Assembly (NCBI RefSeq): GCF_947259545.1
Contig: NZ_CAMYMK010000011.1
Location: 186,001-250,000, forward strand
Length of the DNA: 64,000 nucleotides
Direction: 5' to 3'
Origin: an uncultured Marinobacter sp.
GTDB lineage: Bacteria; Pseudomonadota; Gammaproteobacteria; Pseudomonadales; Oleiphilaceae
The stretch's first letter is position 1, and each line of letters begins with the position of its first letter. Shown here in pieces: positions 1 to 9,630 of the stretch. The position numbers and the translations under genes are program-made. The notes beneath the pieces were generated by a model, which saw nothing but the letters and a program-made list of their open reading frames with translations, had not been told where the DNA came from and did not search any database.

Positions 1-1320
1 GTGGAAGCGAAGATAGAAGGGCCTCAGATTCCGATATAGCTGTTCCAAATCCACTTCGCTATCAAGCGCAGATACGACCCAGTGCAAGACTCCCCAGGCT
101 AAAACCATGCGATTGGTCTCAGGGGAGAAGGTTTCAGGTCTACGGTAGTCAATGAACCAATCGGTTGCGTCCTGGTTCCATATTGACCAAAGCTCTATCA
201 AACATTTGTCGACCCAATCTGAGTAACTGTATAAAGCTTGGAATTCGGCCCTATGATCATCAAGGAATTCCAGCGCCTTAACGTACTTTTCAATATCATC
301 CAGGTCGAGCATATTCGAAAGCACAGAAACCGGGGTTTTCCGACCACCTCGCTTTTCGGACACGATGTATTCTCTGTCGCCCATTAGATATTGTTTCAGC
401 GCTGCGATGCAGAAAATGAAGCCGTTAAATCCCTTGTCGGCATTGAGGCTACCCTGTTTTGCACCAAGCTTTCGGTGCCTCCAAAAAAGATCCTGCCAAT
501 GCTCCCATCTCTTTCCCCAGTCATTCTTTTGGGAATCTGTAGGAATGTGCGATAACAATTCAGCCTTCAGGTTCTCATTGCTTTGGACCTGTTCTCCCCG
601 GGCATTCAAATAGATATAAAGGTTCTCACCTTGCGCACTGATGTTGGTATCGAAGTACCAGAACTCCGTATGATTCTGAACGTAATCAAAAAACTCCATC
701 TCTGACAGTTTCGCAGACTCAAGCCAACTGGAAATTGACTTCAGATTACTGAGCATCGTCCGGATACTTACATCTTCGTTATAAGCATCGAGATACCAAG
801 CTTGATCCTCTATCTCGACTTCTGGATTCTCAAGCAACATTTCTACGATGGCGCTGAGAAAGTGACTGGTCGCATCGCGAACCCGATAATCAAGTAAGGG
901 GTGCCCTTCTCTGCAATAGTATTTTGTGAAGGTCTCCTCCTGATCACATCGGCTGGCTAGAACCAATAGTAGGAGAAACAAGCTTGTTATTCGCTGTTGT
1001 CCGTCGATCAGGAAATATCGACCTTGGTACTGCTCATCACTGTAGGCATAGATGAAGCCAATATTGGCCGAGAAATTTCGCTTGCGGAAAAACTCCTCAA
1101 AATCTTTTTGTAAGAGAGCACCAGAATCGCTACGGGTGTCGACATCAATCTCCGGAATATCAGCGTCCTGACATTTACGAAACTCCTCGGCGATCGAAGA
1201 CAAAAATCCAAGAAGCTGATCTTCTTGCCAAACATAATCCCGCTGTATTTCAGGAACGATAAGCTGGTCAACATACCGGTTAACAAAGAGCTCTTTAAAA
1301 CTGTACTTCCCTGCCCTCAT
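1..1320 (-). CDS. DUF262 (GmrS-like) protein, partial at window edge
   Basis: The frame is open from an ATG at 1320 to the left edge (440 codons) without a stop, so the C-terminus is missing. The protein has the DUF262 signatures QRDYVW near residue 26 and DGQQR at 106-110, with a leucine-rich helix after it. DUF262 is the N-terminal NTP-binding module of GmrSD type IV restriction enzymes and of several phage-defence proteins. The start ATG overlaps the stop of the upstream DUF262 gene (ATGA), so the two are translationally coupled. It is the fifth gene of the HsdM-HsdS-DUF262 run. Whether a DUF1524 nuclease domain follows cannot be seen. The family call is firm; the partner and target are inference. 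Confidence 0.85.
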   Translation of the reverse strand, partial: MRAGKYSFKELFVNRYVDQLIVPEIQRDYVWQEDQLLGFLSSIAEEFRKCQDADIPEIDVDTRSDSGALLQKDFEEFFRKRNFSANIGFIYAYSDEQYQGRYFLIDGQQRITSLFLLLLVLASRCDQEETFTKYYCREGHPLLDYRVRDATSHFLSAIVEMLLENPEVEIEDQAWYLDAYNEDVSIRTMLSNLKSISSWLESAKLSEMEFFDYVQNHTEFWYFDTNISAQGENLYIYLNARGEQVQSNENLKAELLSHIPTDSQKNDWGKRWEHWQDLFWRHRKLGAKQGSLNADKGFNGFIFCIAALKQYLMGDREYIVSEKRGGRKTPVSVLSNMLDLDDIEKYVKALEFLDDHRAEFQALYSYSDWVDKCLIELWSIWNQDATDWFIDYRRPETFSPETNRMVLAWGVLHWVVSALDSEVDLEQLYRNLRPFYLRFH

Positions 1321-3137
1321 AGCTCCTCTCTTTCCGTGATAGCCCGCAATGACTTGCCGATGTGCTTAGAGTGGACAGAGATATCGCGCGCAGTCCAATT
1401 CTCCAAATCGTCCGTCAGTCCGCGAATCATCTTGGAGAAAACATCGAAGGTGTGCTTGGGAACGAAGCTGCCCGCTTGAATACGACGCAGGATGGCCTGG
1501 CGCTTGTCATGGAAGAATCCATTACCTAAGGCACTGTTATCCTTGCGCGCCAAAAGACAAATGTTGCCAATTTTATTGATGCAGTCTGTAGCTTCAAGCG
1601 CGGTCTCGTATATCTTGCGCTGATCAGTGTCTCTCACTGTCAGTTGGAGTACTTCTTCCACTTCTTCACTAACAGTTCCTGAGCTACTCGATTCAACGAG
1701 CAATTGCCGAATGTTATCTTTCTGATTTTCAGACAGCACTTGCCCCTTTCCTTCCGGGGTTTGGGGGAAAATATGTTCCAAAGACCAGTCTTGATTATGA
1801 AAAGCGCCAAAATCAAAACGCCCTGAGTTGCCGCCGCCTGGAAATACGCTCAGGGCCAACAAGACCGCATGAATTCTGTCGTCGTCCTCCCCGTACCTTA
1901 ATGACTCAACGGCGGCCAACTCTTCTTCCTTTACGCCTAATTTTAAGAGGACACGTTCGTCTAACCATGTTCGCAGTGCTGTTTTAGTTGGATGGTCAAA
2001 GCACTTCTTGAGGAACGCGAGCCCGGTGTCTCCGCTATTCTTCACAAAGCGACAGAAACCAATTCTTCGATAGAAAGCATCGTTCTCAAAAAAATCCGAC
2101 AATCGCTGATAAACTCTGATTAGAGCGTCAAAAGCAACACTGGCGTCGCTGACCTGATTGAAAAAATCAAAGAGTGGGTAGCCGGGTTTATTCTGCAGTG
2201 ACCGCGGACTGGCCAAACCCTGCAGGTCCATTGCACAAAGCGTAAGCAGCTGGTGCATACCATCCTCAGCCTCGCGAAAATAGAAGCGGCGAATATCGGA
2301 CCGCCGAGCCCAGCTCTGTATTTTCTCCCAGTCTTTTCCGAGACCGAGCCGGGTTTCCATGACTTCCCTGAAGTGGCTCTCGGCGTTTTTGACGCGTTTT
2401 CGACCAGCGCGAGTAATTAGCAGCCCTTTAACTAGCTCTACCTCAGTAAGAGGAACTTTATTGCTATTGAGATTCCGGAAAACGGTCTCACTCTGGATGT
2501 GAGGCTCGACAGAATTGACAATGACCTTTACCGATTCCTTGATATAACTAACAAACGACTTTAGAGCCTCAGTATCATCAAGGTAGATCTCCCGAAAGTC
2601 ATCGCACTCTCTGAGCGCTCCGTGCAAGTAAAAGATATCCTGACGGTCTAACTCCGGCGACTCTGAAATGAGTGTACTCCAACTCAATTCAGCCAGTTCA
2701 AGCACCCGCTCAGACGGGTAGATATTCTTGTCAAAAAAATTCTCGCGCACCGCATAATGGAGCTTATCAGTCACGGGATTCGAGCCTTCGCTTGATGCAT
2801 GATCTAACCGAGCACTGAGTATCGAAAATAGAATTGAGAGGGTCGTAAGGCGCTGCTGGCCATCAATCACCTCCAGGCAGTTAATCTCACTCCCGTTCTT
2901 TTCCAGCCGCTTCCGCTTAACAGTGATGTATTGGAGGTAGTATTCCGGTTCCTGCTTCTCGAAAGCGGAGAAAAGGTCCTCAAGTAAAACCGGCACTGGA
3001 CCACCTGGCTCTGAGGACCATTTATAGCCCCGTTGATAAGCAGGAATGTGGTAACAACTTGCCTCGTACTGAGAAAGACAGCCAGAGCTGGTTTCTGCGT
3101 TGTATACATCCTTGAGGCTAAAAATGAGTTCTTTCAT
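1317..3137 (-). CDS. DUF262-DUF1524 (GmrSD-like) nuclease
   Basis: 606 aa from ATG at 3137. The N-terminal DUF262 domain shows IPAYQRGYKW at 31-40 and VIDGQQRLTTL at 90-100. A C-terminal LEHIFPQ near residue 455 is the conserved His motif of the DUF1524/HNH nuclease fold. This is the GmrSD layout in one chain: NTP-dependent module followed by nuclease. The frame is open further upstream, but that would run into hsdS with a low-complexity lysine stretch, so I chose the internal ATG, one base after the hsdS stop. Placed directly behind hsdS and coupled to a second DUF262 gene, it is probably an effector or accessory of the same modification system. Role is inferred; domains are seen. Confidence 0.88.
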   Translation of the reverse strand: MKELIFSLKDVYNAETSSGCLSQYEASCYHIPAYQRGYKWSSEPGGPVPVLLEDLFSAFEKQEPEYYLQYITVKRKRLEKNGSEINCLEVIDGQQRLTTLSILFSILSARLDHASSEGSNPVTDKLHYAVRENFFDKNIYPSERVLELAELSWSTLISESPELDRQDIFYLHGALRECDDFREIYLDDTEALKSFVSYIKESVKVIVNSVEPHIQSETVFRNLNSNKVPLTEVELVKGLLITRAGRKRVKNAESHFREVMETRLGLGKDWEKIQSWARRSDIRRFYFREAEDGMHQLLTLCAMDLQGLASPRSLQNKPGYPLFDFFNQVSDASVAFDALIRVYQRLSDFFENDAFYRRIGFCRFVKNSGDTGLAFLKKCFDHPTKTALRTWLDERVLLKLGVKEEELAAVESLRYGEDDDRIHAVLLALSVFPGGGNSGRFDFGAFHNQDWSLEHIFPQTPEGKGQVLSENQKDNIRQLLVESSSSGTVSEEVEEVLQLTVRDTDQRKIYETALEATDCINKIGNICLLARKDNSALGNGFFHDKRQAILRRIQAGSFVPKHTFDVFSKMIRGLTDDLENWTARDISVHSKHIGKSLRAITEREEL

Positions 3138-3138
3138 A

Positions 3139-4380
3139 TCAGACCAGCGTTTCTTCTTTTTCTTTTTGCCCGACAGCACCTGGCACCTTGATCTTGCCAC
3201 TGACGGCGCTATTGATCAGGGTCTTTTTGTATTCTTTGAGTTTAGTAATTTGCTGGGCCAGCAAATCCATTGCCTTGTCGAGTTTCTCGGACTCAGTCGT
3301 GATGAACCCGACAATCTCCGTTTGCTCAGATTTTGGAGGGAGCGGCACTCTCAATGAGCCAAAGCGATCGAAGTAAAGCCTCAGACGCATTTCCATGATG
3401 CCGCGAGATCGTTTCTTTAATTCAGCTGTACACAGCTTCGTTCGAAAAAGGTAATGATAATATTGGCCATCAATATCTGCGACTGGGCGCAGAATGTCAT
3501 AAGCTGGGCTCGTAACTCCCTCGTACTCAGATAGACCGATTGCCCCCATCCATGCCAATAGCTTGTTAACTATAAAATCACCTCTCCGAACCAACCAGTA
3601 ATCATCAGTAGTTGATGCCTTGTTACCTTTTTCCTCTAGATCTTTGCGAGGTCTAACTCCAATATCGGTGTATATCGAAAGGAGCTCATGGTCATGACGC
3701 TTTCCTGATAACTCCATCACAAGCCGGAAAATACTCTTTACTCTTCGGAGCTCCCAATGCTCCGGAACCACCCCAATCCAATCCTCACCGGAATCCCGCA
3801 TAGGCGCATCCGGATTCAGGCCACGGATGACAGCATTCTGGATTAGCATTTGTTTGCGTTCCTTTAGGAGGGCAATTTGTTGTTCCTTAGTGCGGATTGC
3901 ATTCTCAATCTGAACAATTTTTTCATCCAAAAACCTTGCGATTGCGATCTGCTCGTTCTTTGGAGGTACTGCGAACGCATGATTCAACAAGTCGGACTGA
4001 GTCATGCTTGGCAATGCGGTTGATGTGGAATAAAAAGAAAAGGGAATGGTTGTGGCAAGATAGTAAAAATATTTCGCATATGCGGCTCTTTTGCACACCG
4101 CATAAAACATCGTATCTACAGTCCAAAACTTCCCTTTTACATACAGAGGCTTATCTATTGTACCTTTCCTGCCAAGCAAAACAGCTTCACCGTCATACAG
4201 GTATGTAGAAGCCCAAGCAAACTGCCCGCCTGAGCCAATTACAGGAAAACCTTGATCCGACTGAACATGCTTGTAATCGAGACCGTTATTGATGTCAGCA
4301 AGATATTTGAGGCGCGTGACGACCCAGTGATTCGGGTAGTCAGAAGTATGAATTTCCGGCAAACCTGAGGTTTCAGTCAC
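3139..4380 (-). CDS. hsdS: Type I restriction-modification specificity subunit HsdS
   Basis: 413 aa. Two target-recognition domains, each followed by a conserved helical spacer: a first around residues 137-185 starting with NEQIAIARFLDEK, and a second near the C-terminus starting SEQTEIVGFI. This repeat architecture is diagnostic of HsdS, which sets the DNA sequence read by the HsdM2S methyltransferase. The ATG at 4380 lies inside the 3' end of hsdM (8 bp overlap), giving coupled translation. The two recognition domains differ clearly, as expected for a bipartite asymmetric target. The target itself cannot be read from the sequence. Confidence 0.93.
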   Translation of the reverse strand: MTETSGLPEIHTSDYPNHWVVTRLKYLADINNGLDYKHVQSDQGFPVIGSGGQFAWASTYLYDGEAVLLGRKGTIDKPLYVKGKFWTVDTMFYAVCKRAAYAKYFYYLATTIPFSFYSTSTALPSMTQSDLLNHAFAVPPKNEQIAIARFLDEKIVQIENAIRTKEQQIALLKERKQMLIQNAVIRGLNPDAPMRDSGEDWIGVVPEHWELRRVKSIFRLVMELSGKRHDHELLSIYTDIGVRPRKDLEEKGNKASTTDDYWLVRRGDFIVNKLLAWMGAIGLSEYEGVTSPAYDILRPVADIDGQYYHYLFRTKLCTAELKKRSRGIMEMRLRLYFDRFGSLRVPLPPKSEQTEIVGFITTESEKLDKAMDLLAQQITKLKEYKKTLINSAVSGKIKVPGAVGQKEKEETLV

Positions 4381-6772
4381 TTTCTACTCCCGAAACATCT
4401 TCAACGCCAATTCCCAATATTTCCGCAATCACCCCCTCAGCCTCACGTTCCAGCATCACAATATCCTTGGCTACGTCTTCCATGCTCCGCAATGGCTGGT
4501 GCTTGTAGAAGTATTTGTTGAAGCTGATTTCATAGCCAATTTTGACTGAATCTAGATTAATCCAGGCTTCAGCTACGTGGGGTTTCACTTCCTCTAGGAA
4601 AAAATCGTGAATATCGTCCACTAGCGGAATGCTCTCGCTGTCCCGCAGGTCGGTGTTGGATTCGTAGGTGATGTATTCACCGGGTTTTCCGATGGGATAA
4701 TACCCAAAATCCGGCAGGTCGACCTGCTGGCAGCCAAGGTGGCTCAAAAGGCTGCCCAGTTTATCGCCGGTCAGTTTTTCGACTTTGCGGGTAACCTTCT
4801 CTGCGCTTTCGTCATACCAGCTTACGGCATTGAGGATCTGGTTCTTGTCGCTCGCTCCGGGCTTGATGCCGGATTCCTTCGCCAGAGTTTTCAACTCCTG
4901 ATCGACCAGATTCTTGAACTGGTTGTAGTCCCGGTGGGTGTCGGTACCTATGGTCTCCATCAGGTAATTGGCGATCTTGACCAGTGTGGCGTGCTTTTTC
5001 CAAGTATCCGGGCTTAGCAGCTTTTTGCGTTGCTTGGTATTGAGGTTGAGGTCTCGCTCCTCACACCACTTGAGGATGTCTTTTTCATGGGCTTTGAGCG
5101 TGCCGGGCTCGTAAACGGCAGCGCCCCACTGCTGGAAGATCCACTCCATGGGTTCGCGCAGGGATTTGTCGAAGCGCAGGGTTTCGATGTGTTCCTGGCT
5201 GAACTGGGCCATGCGACGGTCCGGGCGTTCGATGGTAACTTTGTGATAGCCGAAGTCCCGGTTGTCGAACACCTGAGCAGCAATGCCGTCGCCACCTGCC
5301 GGGCGATCAATATTGGTCATGTTCAGGTAGATATCGGTGATTTCGGTGATGTGTTCCGGTGAGAACTCGCAGTTCTTGTTACCCAGGTTCTTGCGCAGCT
5401 TTCGGTACAACAGGCTGGCATCGATAAGCTGAACCTTGCCCTGTTGATGCTCAGGCTTGTTATTAGACAGCAGCCAGATGTAGGTGGTGATGCCTGTGTT
5501 GTAGAACAGATTATTGGGTAGCTGGATGATAGCTTCCAGCAAATCGTTTTCAATGATGTGGCGACGGATGTTGCTCTCACCACTGCCGGCATCGCCGGTA
5601 AACAAACTGGAGCCGTTGTGGACCGAAGCGATACGAGAGCCCACAGCGCCCTCACCCAACGGTTTCATCTTGCCGATCATTTCCATCAGGAATAGGAGCT
5701 GACCATCGCTTGAACGTGGTGTGGCATCTACAGTTTCTTTAGTGCCCCAGTAGTCCTCCAGGGTGACTTTGAAGCGCTGGTCGAGTACATCACCCCCATC
5801 CTTGATGAACTTCTGCTCGCCGCTCCAGCTCTTGCCGTAAGGTGGGTTCGATAGCATGAAGTCGAACCGAGTACCGGCAAACTCGTCGGTGGAAAGGGTA
5901 GAACCCGGACGAATGTTGGCCGGGTTGTTGCCTTTGATCATCATGTCGGATTTGCAGATGGCGTAGGTTTCGTCGTTGATTTCCTTGCCATACAGGTGAA
6001 TGTCCCGATGGGTATCCGAGTTCGGGTACTTCTCGTCAATAAAGTTCTGGGATTCCGTGAGCATACCCCCGCTGCCGCAGGCAGGATCGTAGATGGTCAT
6101 CACCGGAGGAAGGTTGTCTTTGACCGAATCAAACACCAGGTGGGTCATCAGTTCAATCACTTCTCGCGGGGTAAAGTGCTCCCCGGCTTCTTCGTTGTTC
6201 TCTTCATTGAACTTGCGTATCAGTTCTTCGAATACATAGCCCATACCCAGATTGGTCAGTGCGGGCAGACGGTTGCCGTCCGGGTCTTCAGCCTCGTGCG
6301 GCGTGAGGTTGATGGTGGGTGAGGTGAACTTTTCCAGAACATCCAGCAGCACGTCTTTGCTGGCCATGTGACGCATCTGGGATTTCAGGTTGAACTTAGT
6401 GATTATTTCTTTGACGTTGCTGCTGTAGCCGTCCAGGTATTCTTCCACGTTGGCGAGGAGGATTTGCTGGTTGTTGGTGGCAGTTTTGAACAGTTTGGTC
6501 AGCGTCCATTTGCTGGTGTTGTGGAACACGTAGCCAGATACTGACCTCAAGGCATTTTCATCGAGCTCGACAAGCTTCATTTCGTTTTGCTGGAACGCGA
6601 GCTCTTCCATCACCGCATCCTTGCTGGGCTCAAGCAAAGCATCCAGGCGGCGAAGCACCACCATAGGTAGGATCACATCGCGGTATTTGCCCCGCACGTA
6701 GACATCTCGAAGGCAGTCATCGGCAATGGACCAGATGAAGGAGACCAGTTTGTTATGGACTGCTTGGTTCAC
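4373..6772 (-). CDS. hsdM: Type I N6-adenine DNA methyltransferase HsdM
   Basis: 799 aa. The S-adenosylmethionine motif DPACGSGG lies near residue 234 and the catalytic NPPYG motif near 309, both canonical for N6-adenine methyltransferases. The N-terminal helical HsdM domain precedes them. The protein is long for the family (about 500 aa is common); the last 250-300 residues form an extra C-terminal region seen in some HsdM lineages. The start is a GTG at 6772 preceded by GGAG. It is followed by hsdS with an 8 bp overlap. The methyltransferase needs HsdS for target choice; a restriction subunit HsdR is not found in the window. Confidence 0.95.
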   Translation of the reverse strand: MNQAVHNKLVSFIWSIADDCLRDVYVRGKYRDVILPMVVLRRLDALLEPSKDAVMEELAFQQNEMKLVELDENALRSVSGYVFHNTSKWTLTKLFKTATNNQQILLANVEEYLDGYSSNVKEIITKFNLKSQMRHMASKDVLLDVLEKFTSPTINLTPHEAEDPDGNRLPALTNLGMGYVFEELIRKFNEENNEEAGEHFTPREVIELMTHLVFDSVKDNLPPVMTIYDPACGSGGMLTESQNFIDEKYPNSDTHRDIHLYGKEINDETYAICKSDMMIKGNNPANIRPGSTLSTDEFAGTRFDFMLSNPPYGKSWSGEQKFIKDGGDVLDQRFKVTLEDYWGTKETVDATPRSSDGQLLFLMEMIGKMKPLGEGAVGSRIASVHNGSSLFTGDAGSGESNIRRHIIENDLLEAIIQLPNNLFYNTGITTYIWLLSNNKPEHQQGKVQLIDASLLYRKLRKNLGNKNCEFSPEHITEITDIYLNMTNIDRPAGGDGIAAQVFDNRDFGYHKVTIERPDRRMAQFSQEHIETLRFDKSLREPMEWIFQQWGAAVYEPGTLKAHEKDILKWCEERDLNLNTKQRKKLLSPDTWKKHATLVKIANYLMETIGTDTHRDYNQFKNLVDQELKTLAKESGIKPGASDKNQILNAVSWYDESAEKVTRKVEKLTGDKLGSLLSHLGCQQVDLPDFGYYPIGKPGEYITYESNTDLRDSESIPLVDDIHDFFLEEVKPHVAEAWINLDSVKIGYEISFNKYFYKHQPLRSMEDVAKDIVMLEREAEGVIAEILGIGVEDVSGVESD

Positions 6773-6889
6773 TAAAATACTCCAGAAATTGATCAGATGA
6801 TGCGCGGACCATAAACGCTACCGAAAAAACACTCCACCCTTACACTTGCTACCGCCAGCTACAGCTTTTTAGGGTGAGGGCTGCCTTAA

Positions 6890-7804
6890 CTACTCTTCTA
6901 TGAAGTAATCGATATCTACCTGCTTAACCTCATAAACATCCTTCACATGAACGCCAAGATTATTCTCGATCATTAACTGAGCCAGCTCCCGACCGTCGAT
7001 CAGGACGACTTTCATATCCAGGCCAGCTGCAGCTTCTCGAGCTCCAGCGGAAAAATCAGACGTAGTCAGAAACACTCCTTTGCGCGCACGCTGCCTGGTC
7101 AAAGCACCGATAAATTTGTCGATTTCGGGGCGATGTACCGTATTGGCCCAGCGCTTGGCTTGGAGGTAAATAGTATCCAGACCAAGTTTGTCTTCCTTGA
7201 TGATTCCGTCAATTCCATCATCGTTGGTCGTTTGTGTGGCTTGTCCTGCCTCTTTCCTGGAACCGCCATAGCCCATTGAGATCATTAAATCGACGACCAG
7301 GGTTTCGAAAAAAGAGGGTGATGCTTTGCGGATGCTATCCAGTACTTCGTCAGCAAGGTTTTCCATCAAAGACTGGTGAGCCGATGCAAGCTGCTCGTCG
7401 GGCGTGGTCTCTTCAATGGTGTCGTCCACCGGCTTCAAGGCATCGGTGACAGGTTTTGGTTTCTGGGTATGGAAATCATGGAATTCGGGAAACTGTTTTA
7501 ACCATGCAACACTGATTCGCTCCGGCCCCTTGGATAGCGCATCCTGGCCACGGTCCGTGATCTGCACCATCCCTCTTTCCGGAATTGTTAGAAGTCCAGC
7601 CTTATTGAGGTATGTCCTTGCCCAACCCACCCGGTTATTGATTACCGTTTGATTGCCCGATGGCAGACGCTCTTTCCGCTCTTCCTCAGACAGCTGAAAT
7701 GCTACTTTCACAGCCTCGCGTACATCGGCCAAAGCCCGGGGCTCCCCGTCGCTGACTGCTTGAAGAACCGGACGCATGACTGACTGGAAATCAGGTATCG
7801 CCAT
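6890..7804 (-). CDS. Mrr-family restriction endonuclease
   Basis: 304 aa. The first ~95 residues look like the Mrr N-terminal winged helix. The C-terminal ~150-265 is the PD-(D/E)XK Mrr catalytic domain, with GIDGII near residue 196 and the QAKRW motif near 216 (the catalytic D-QxK pattern). Mrr enzymes cut modified DNA and are classed as type IV. The ATG at 7804 has GGGAG upstream at a workable distance; the GTG three codons earlier does not. It lies 117 bp upstream of hsdM on the same strand. The gap holds a CACCCT/AGGGTG inverted repeat that could attenuate transcription. A role as the nuclease paired with HsdMS is inference. Confidence 0.87.
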   Translation of the reverse strand: MAIPDFQSVMRPVLQAVSDGEPRALADVREAVKVAFQLSEEERKERLPSGNQTVINNRVGWARTYLNKAGLLTIPERGMVQITDRGQDALSKGPERISVAWLKQFPEFHDFHTQKPKPVTDALKPVDDTIEETTPDEQLASAHQSLMENLADEVLDSIRKASPSFFETLVVDLMISMGYGGSRKEAGQATQTTNDDGIDGIIKEDKLGLDTIYLQAKRWANTVHRPEIDKFIGALTRQRARKGVFLTTSDFSAGAREAAAGLDMKVVLIDGRELAQLMIENNLGVHVKDVYEVKQVDIDYFIEE

Positions 7805-7834
7805 TGCCTGCACTACTCCCTGCCAGAACTTTGC

Positions 7835-8041
7835 TTACTGCTCGTCTACAAACTCGAACAAATCACCAACGTCACAGCCCAGATATCGGCACAGAGCTTC
7901 AATAGTTTCGAGCTCCACACGACTCGCTGTCTCGTGATAAAGCCGAGTGACGGTGCCCCGGTTAACTCCAGTTTCTCTCGCCACATCAACAATCTTGAGC
8001 TTCTTCTCACCCATCAGTTTGGATAGATGGCACTTAATCAT
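7835..8041 (-). CDS. Small XRE-family regulator
   Basis: 68 aa, almost entirely one Cro/CI-type helix-turn-helix: IVDVARETGVNRGTVTRLY is the two-helix core, followed by a short C-terminal part ending VGDLFEFVDEQ. I chose ATG 8041 because relatives of this YozG-like family begin at MIKCHL. The frame is open 17 codons further upstream. It heads the restriction run, 30 bp before mrr, and faces the integrase module transcribed the other way. A hairpin AAAGAC/GTCTTT at 8081-8101 lies just upstream and could be its operator. It probably controls the restriction genes; this is inference from position. Confidence 0.85.
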   Translation of the reverse strand: MIKCHLSKLMGEKKLKIVDVARETGVNRGTVTRLYHETASRVELETIEALCRYLGCDVGDLFEFVDEQ

Positions 8042-8080
8042 TTGGCCCACCAAAGAACAAATTAACCCGCAGGAGATCAA

Positions 8081-8101
8081 AAAGACTTGCAAAAGGTCTT
8101 T
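8081..8101. promoter_or_regulatory. Inverted repeat between XRE gene and excisionase gene
   Basis: AAAGAC at 8081-8086 pairs with GTCTTT at 8096-8101 around a 9 nt loop. It sits in the 151 bp divergent promoter region of the XRE regulator and the excisionase-integrase operon, so an operator function for the XRE protein is possible. Confidence 0.3.
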
Positions 8102-8192
8102 ATGAGTGCATAATGATCTTCAGGAGGACATTTTGAAGCGCTAACAGCGCACCATGTTCTCCAGCACCAAACCATAGCAGAGGTGAATTGTT

Positions 8193-8429
8193 ATGTCACA
8201 AGAGTATCTGACCACCGAAGAGCTCGCTCAACGCATCAAATACGATGTTCGGACCATCCGTGAACGGCTGAAGGATTCCGTGCTGCTTGAGGGCATCCAT
8301 TATTTCCGCCCCTTTGGCGGCCGAAAGATTCTCTATATCTGGGAGAAAGTCGAGCAAGACATGTTTGACCAGGCCAGCAGCACTGTGTTTGCCGTGCCGA
8401 TGGCACGGGGAGGTGTGTGCCGTGGGTAA
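8193..8429 (+). CDS. Excisionase-like DNA-binding protein
   Basis: 78 aa with a MerR/Xis-type winged helix at the N-terminus (YLTTEELAQRIKYDVRTIRE), then GIHYFRPFGGRKILY, the usual pattern of excisionase-like proteins that precede integrases. It starts at an ATG at 8193 and overlaps the start of the integrase gene by 8 bp. It probably sets recombination direction for the adjacent integrase. The family is seen from the pattern; the directionality role is inferred from context. Confidence 0.8.
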   Translation: MSQEYLTTEELAQRIKYDVRTIRERLKDSVLLEGIHYFRPFGGRKILYIWEKVEQDMFDQASSTVFAVPMARGGVCRG

Positions 8430-9630
8430 GATTGTAGAGCGGCCAGAGACTGGCAAATTGTTCTTTGACTTCCGCTACCGGGACAAACGCTGCCGAGAGC
8501 AAACCGCTCTTGATAACACGCCCGCAAATCGGAAAAAACTCGAGGCGATTCTCAAACGAATCGAAGCGGAAATCACACTGGGTACGTTCGAGTACCACAA
8601 ATATTTCCCAAACAGCCCCAAAGCCCAGGAGTTTACGCGGCAAGCAGAGCTCCGGCGTTCTCACGAAGCACACGACACGCCGTTGTTCTGTGAGTTTTGT
8701 GAAACCTGGATGGATGAGATGCGGGTGCAGTGGCGAAAGTCACACATCACCACCATCGAAGGAACCCTGAGGAACTACCTGATCCCGGAGTTTGGGGAGA
8801 AGGAGGTTGGCCACATCACCAGGCAGGAAATTCTTTCGTTCCGGGCGTCACTCGCCAAAGTAGAAACCCGGAGCAAAAAGCCACTTTCCGCCAGCCGTAT
8901 TAACCGCATCATGACGCCTTTGCGCATGATTCTGGGAGAGGCAGCCAACCGCTTTGAGTTTACCTCACCCTACCAGGGGATCAAATCACTGAAGGTGCCC
9001 CGGTCCGATGTAGAGCCGTTTTCACTGGAGGAGGTTCGTCTGATTCTCGCCACGGTTCGGGCGGATTTCAGGAACTACTACACCGTTCGCTTCTTTACCG
9101 GTCTTCGGACCGGCGAGATCGACGGCTTGCAGTGGGATTGCGTCGACTTTCAGCGCCGGCAGATTCTGGTTCGCCAGGCATTGGTGAACGGGGAAATCGA
9201 GCAAACCAAAACCGATGGCAGCTACCGCCACATTGAAATGCCTCAACTCGTCTACGATGCCCTCAATGACCAGCGCAAGGCTACCGGAAACAAGAGCTTT
9301 GTGTTCTGCAACCGTGAAGGAAACCCGCTTAACCACAACAACGTCACCAAACGGGTGTGGTATCCCCTGCTCAGCCATCTGGGCCTACGAAAGCGCCGGC
9401 CGTACCAGACCCGCCACACTGCCGCCACGTTGTGGCTGGCCGCTGGCGAGAACCCGGAATGGATTGCCCGGCAGATGGGGCACACTACGACCGAAATGCT
9501 GTTCCGGGTTTATAGCCGGTATGTGCCGAACCTGACCCGTCGGGATGGTTCTGCGTTTGAGCGGCTGTTGATTAATGAGTTCGAGGCCAAGGTGACACCG
9601 GAAGAGGAGGCAACAAGCGATGAGGTCTGA
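8422..9630 (+). CDS. Tyrosine-recombinase integrase
   Basis: 402 aa. The N-terminal ~65 residues are an Arm-DNA-binding domain, followed by a SAM-like core-binding domain and the catalytic domain: Arg in GLRTGEIDGLQW near 229, TRHTAATLW with Arg 331 and His 332, GH at 353-354, and the probable nucleophile Tyr 364. I chose GTG 8422 because GGAGG lies 9 bp upstream; an in-frame GTG at 8413 is the alternative. Longer in-frame readings run through the excisionase gene in another frame and are not credible. It is the second gene of a four-gene overlapping operon. It probably moves the island carrying it; its attachment site is not identified here. Confidence 0.93.
   Translation: MGKIVERPETGKLFFDFRYRDKRCREQTALDNTPANRKKLEAILKRIEAEITLGTFEYHKYFPNSPKAQEFTRQAELRRSHEAHDTPLFCEFCETWMDEMRVQWRKSHITTIEGTLRNYLIPEFGEKEVGHITRQEILSFRASLAKVETRSKKPLSASRINRIMTPLRMILGEAANRFEFTSPYQGIKSLKVPRSDVEPFSLEEVRLILATVRADFRNYYTVRFFTGLRTGEIDGLQWDCVDFQRRQILVRQALVNGEIEQTKTDGSYRHIEMPQLVYDALNDQRKATGNKSFVFCNREGNPLNHNNVTKRVWYPLLSHLGLRKRRPYQTRHTAATLWLAAGENPEWIARQMGHTTTEMLFRVYSRYVPNLTRRDGSAFERLLINEFEAKVTPEEEATSDEV

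Noticed and set aside
8287-8421. Earlier start for the integrase
   Set aside because: Would overlap most of the excisionase gene; a GGAGG site supports GTG 8422.
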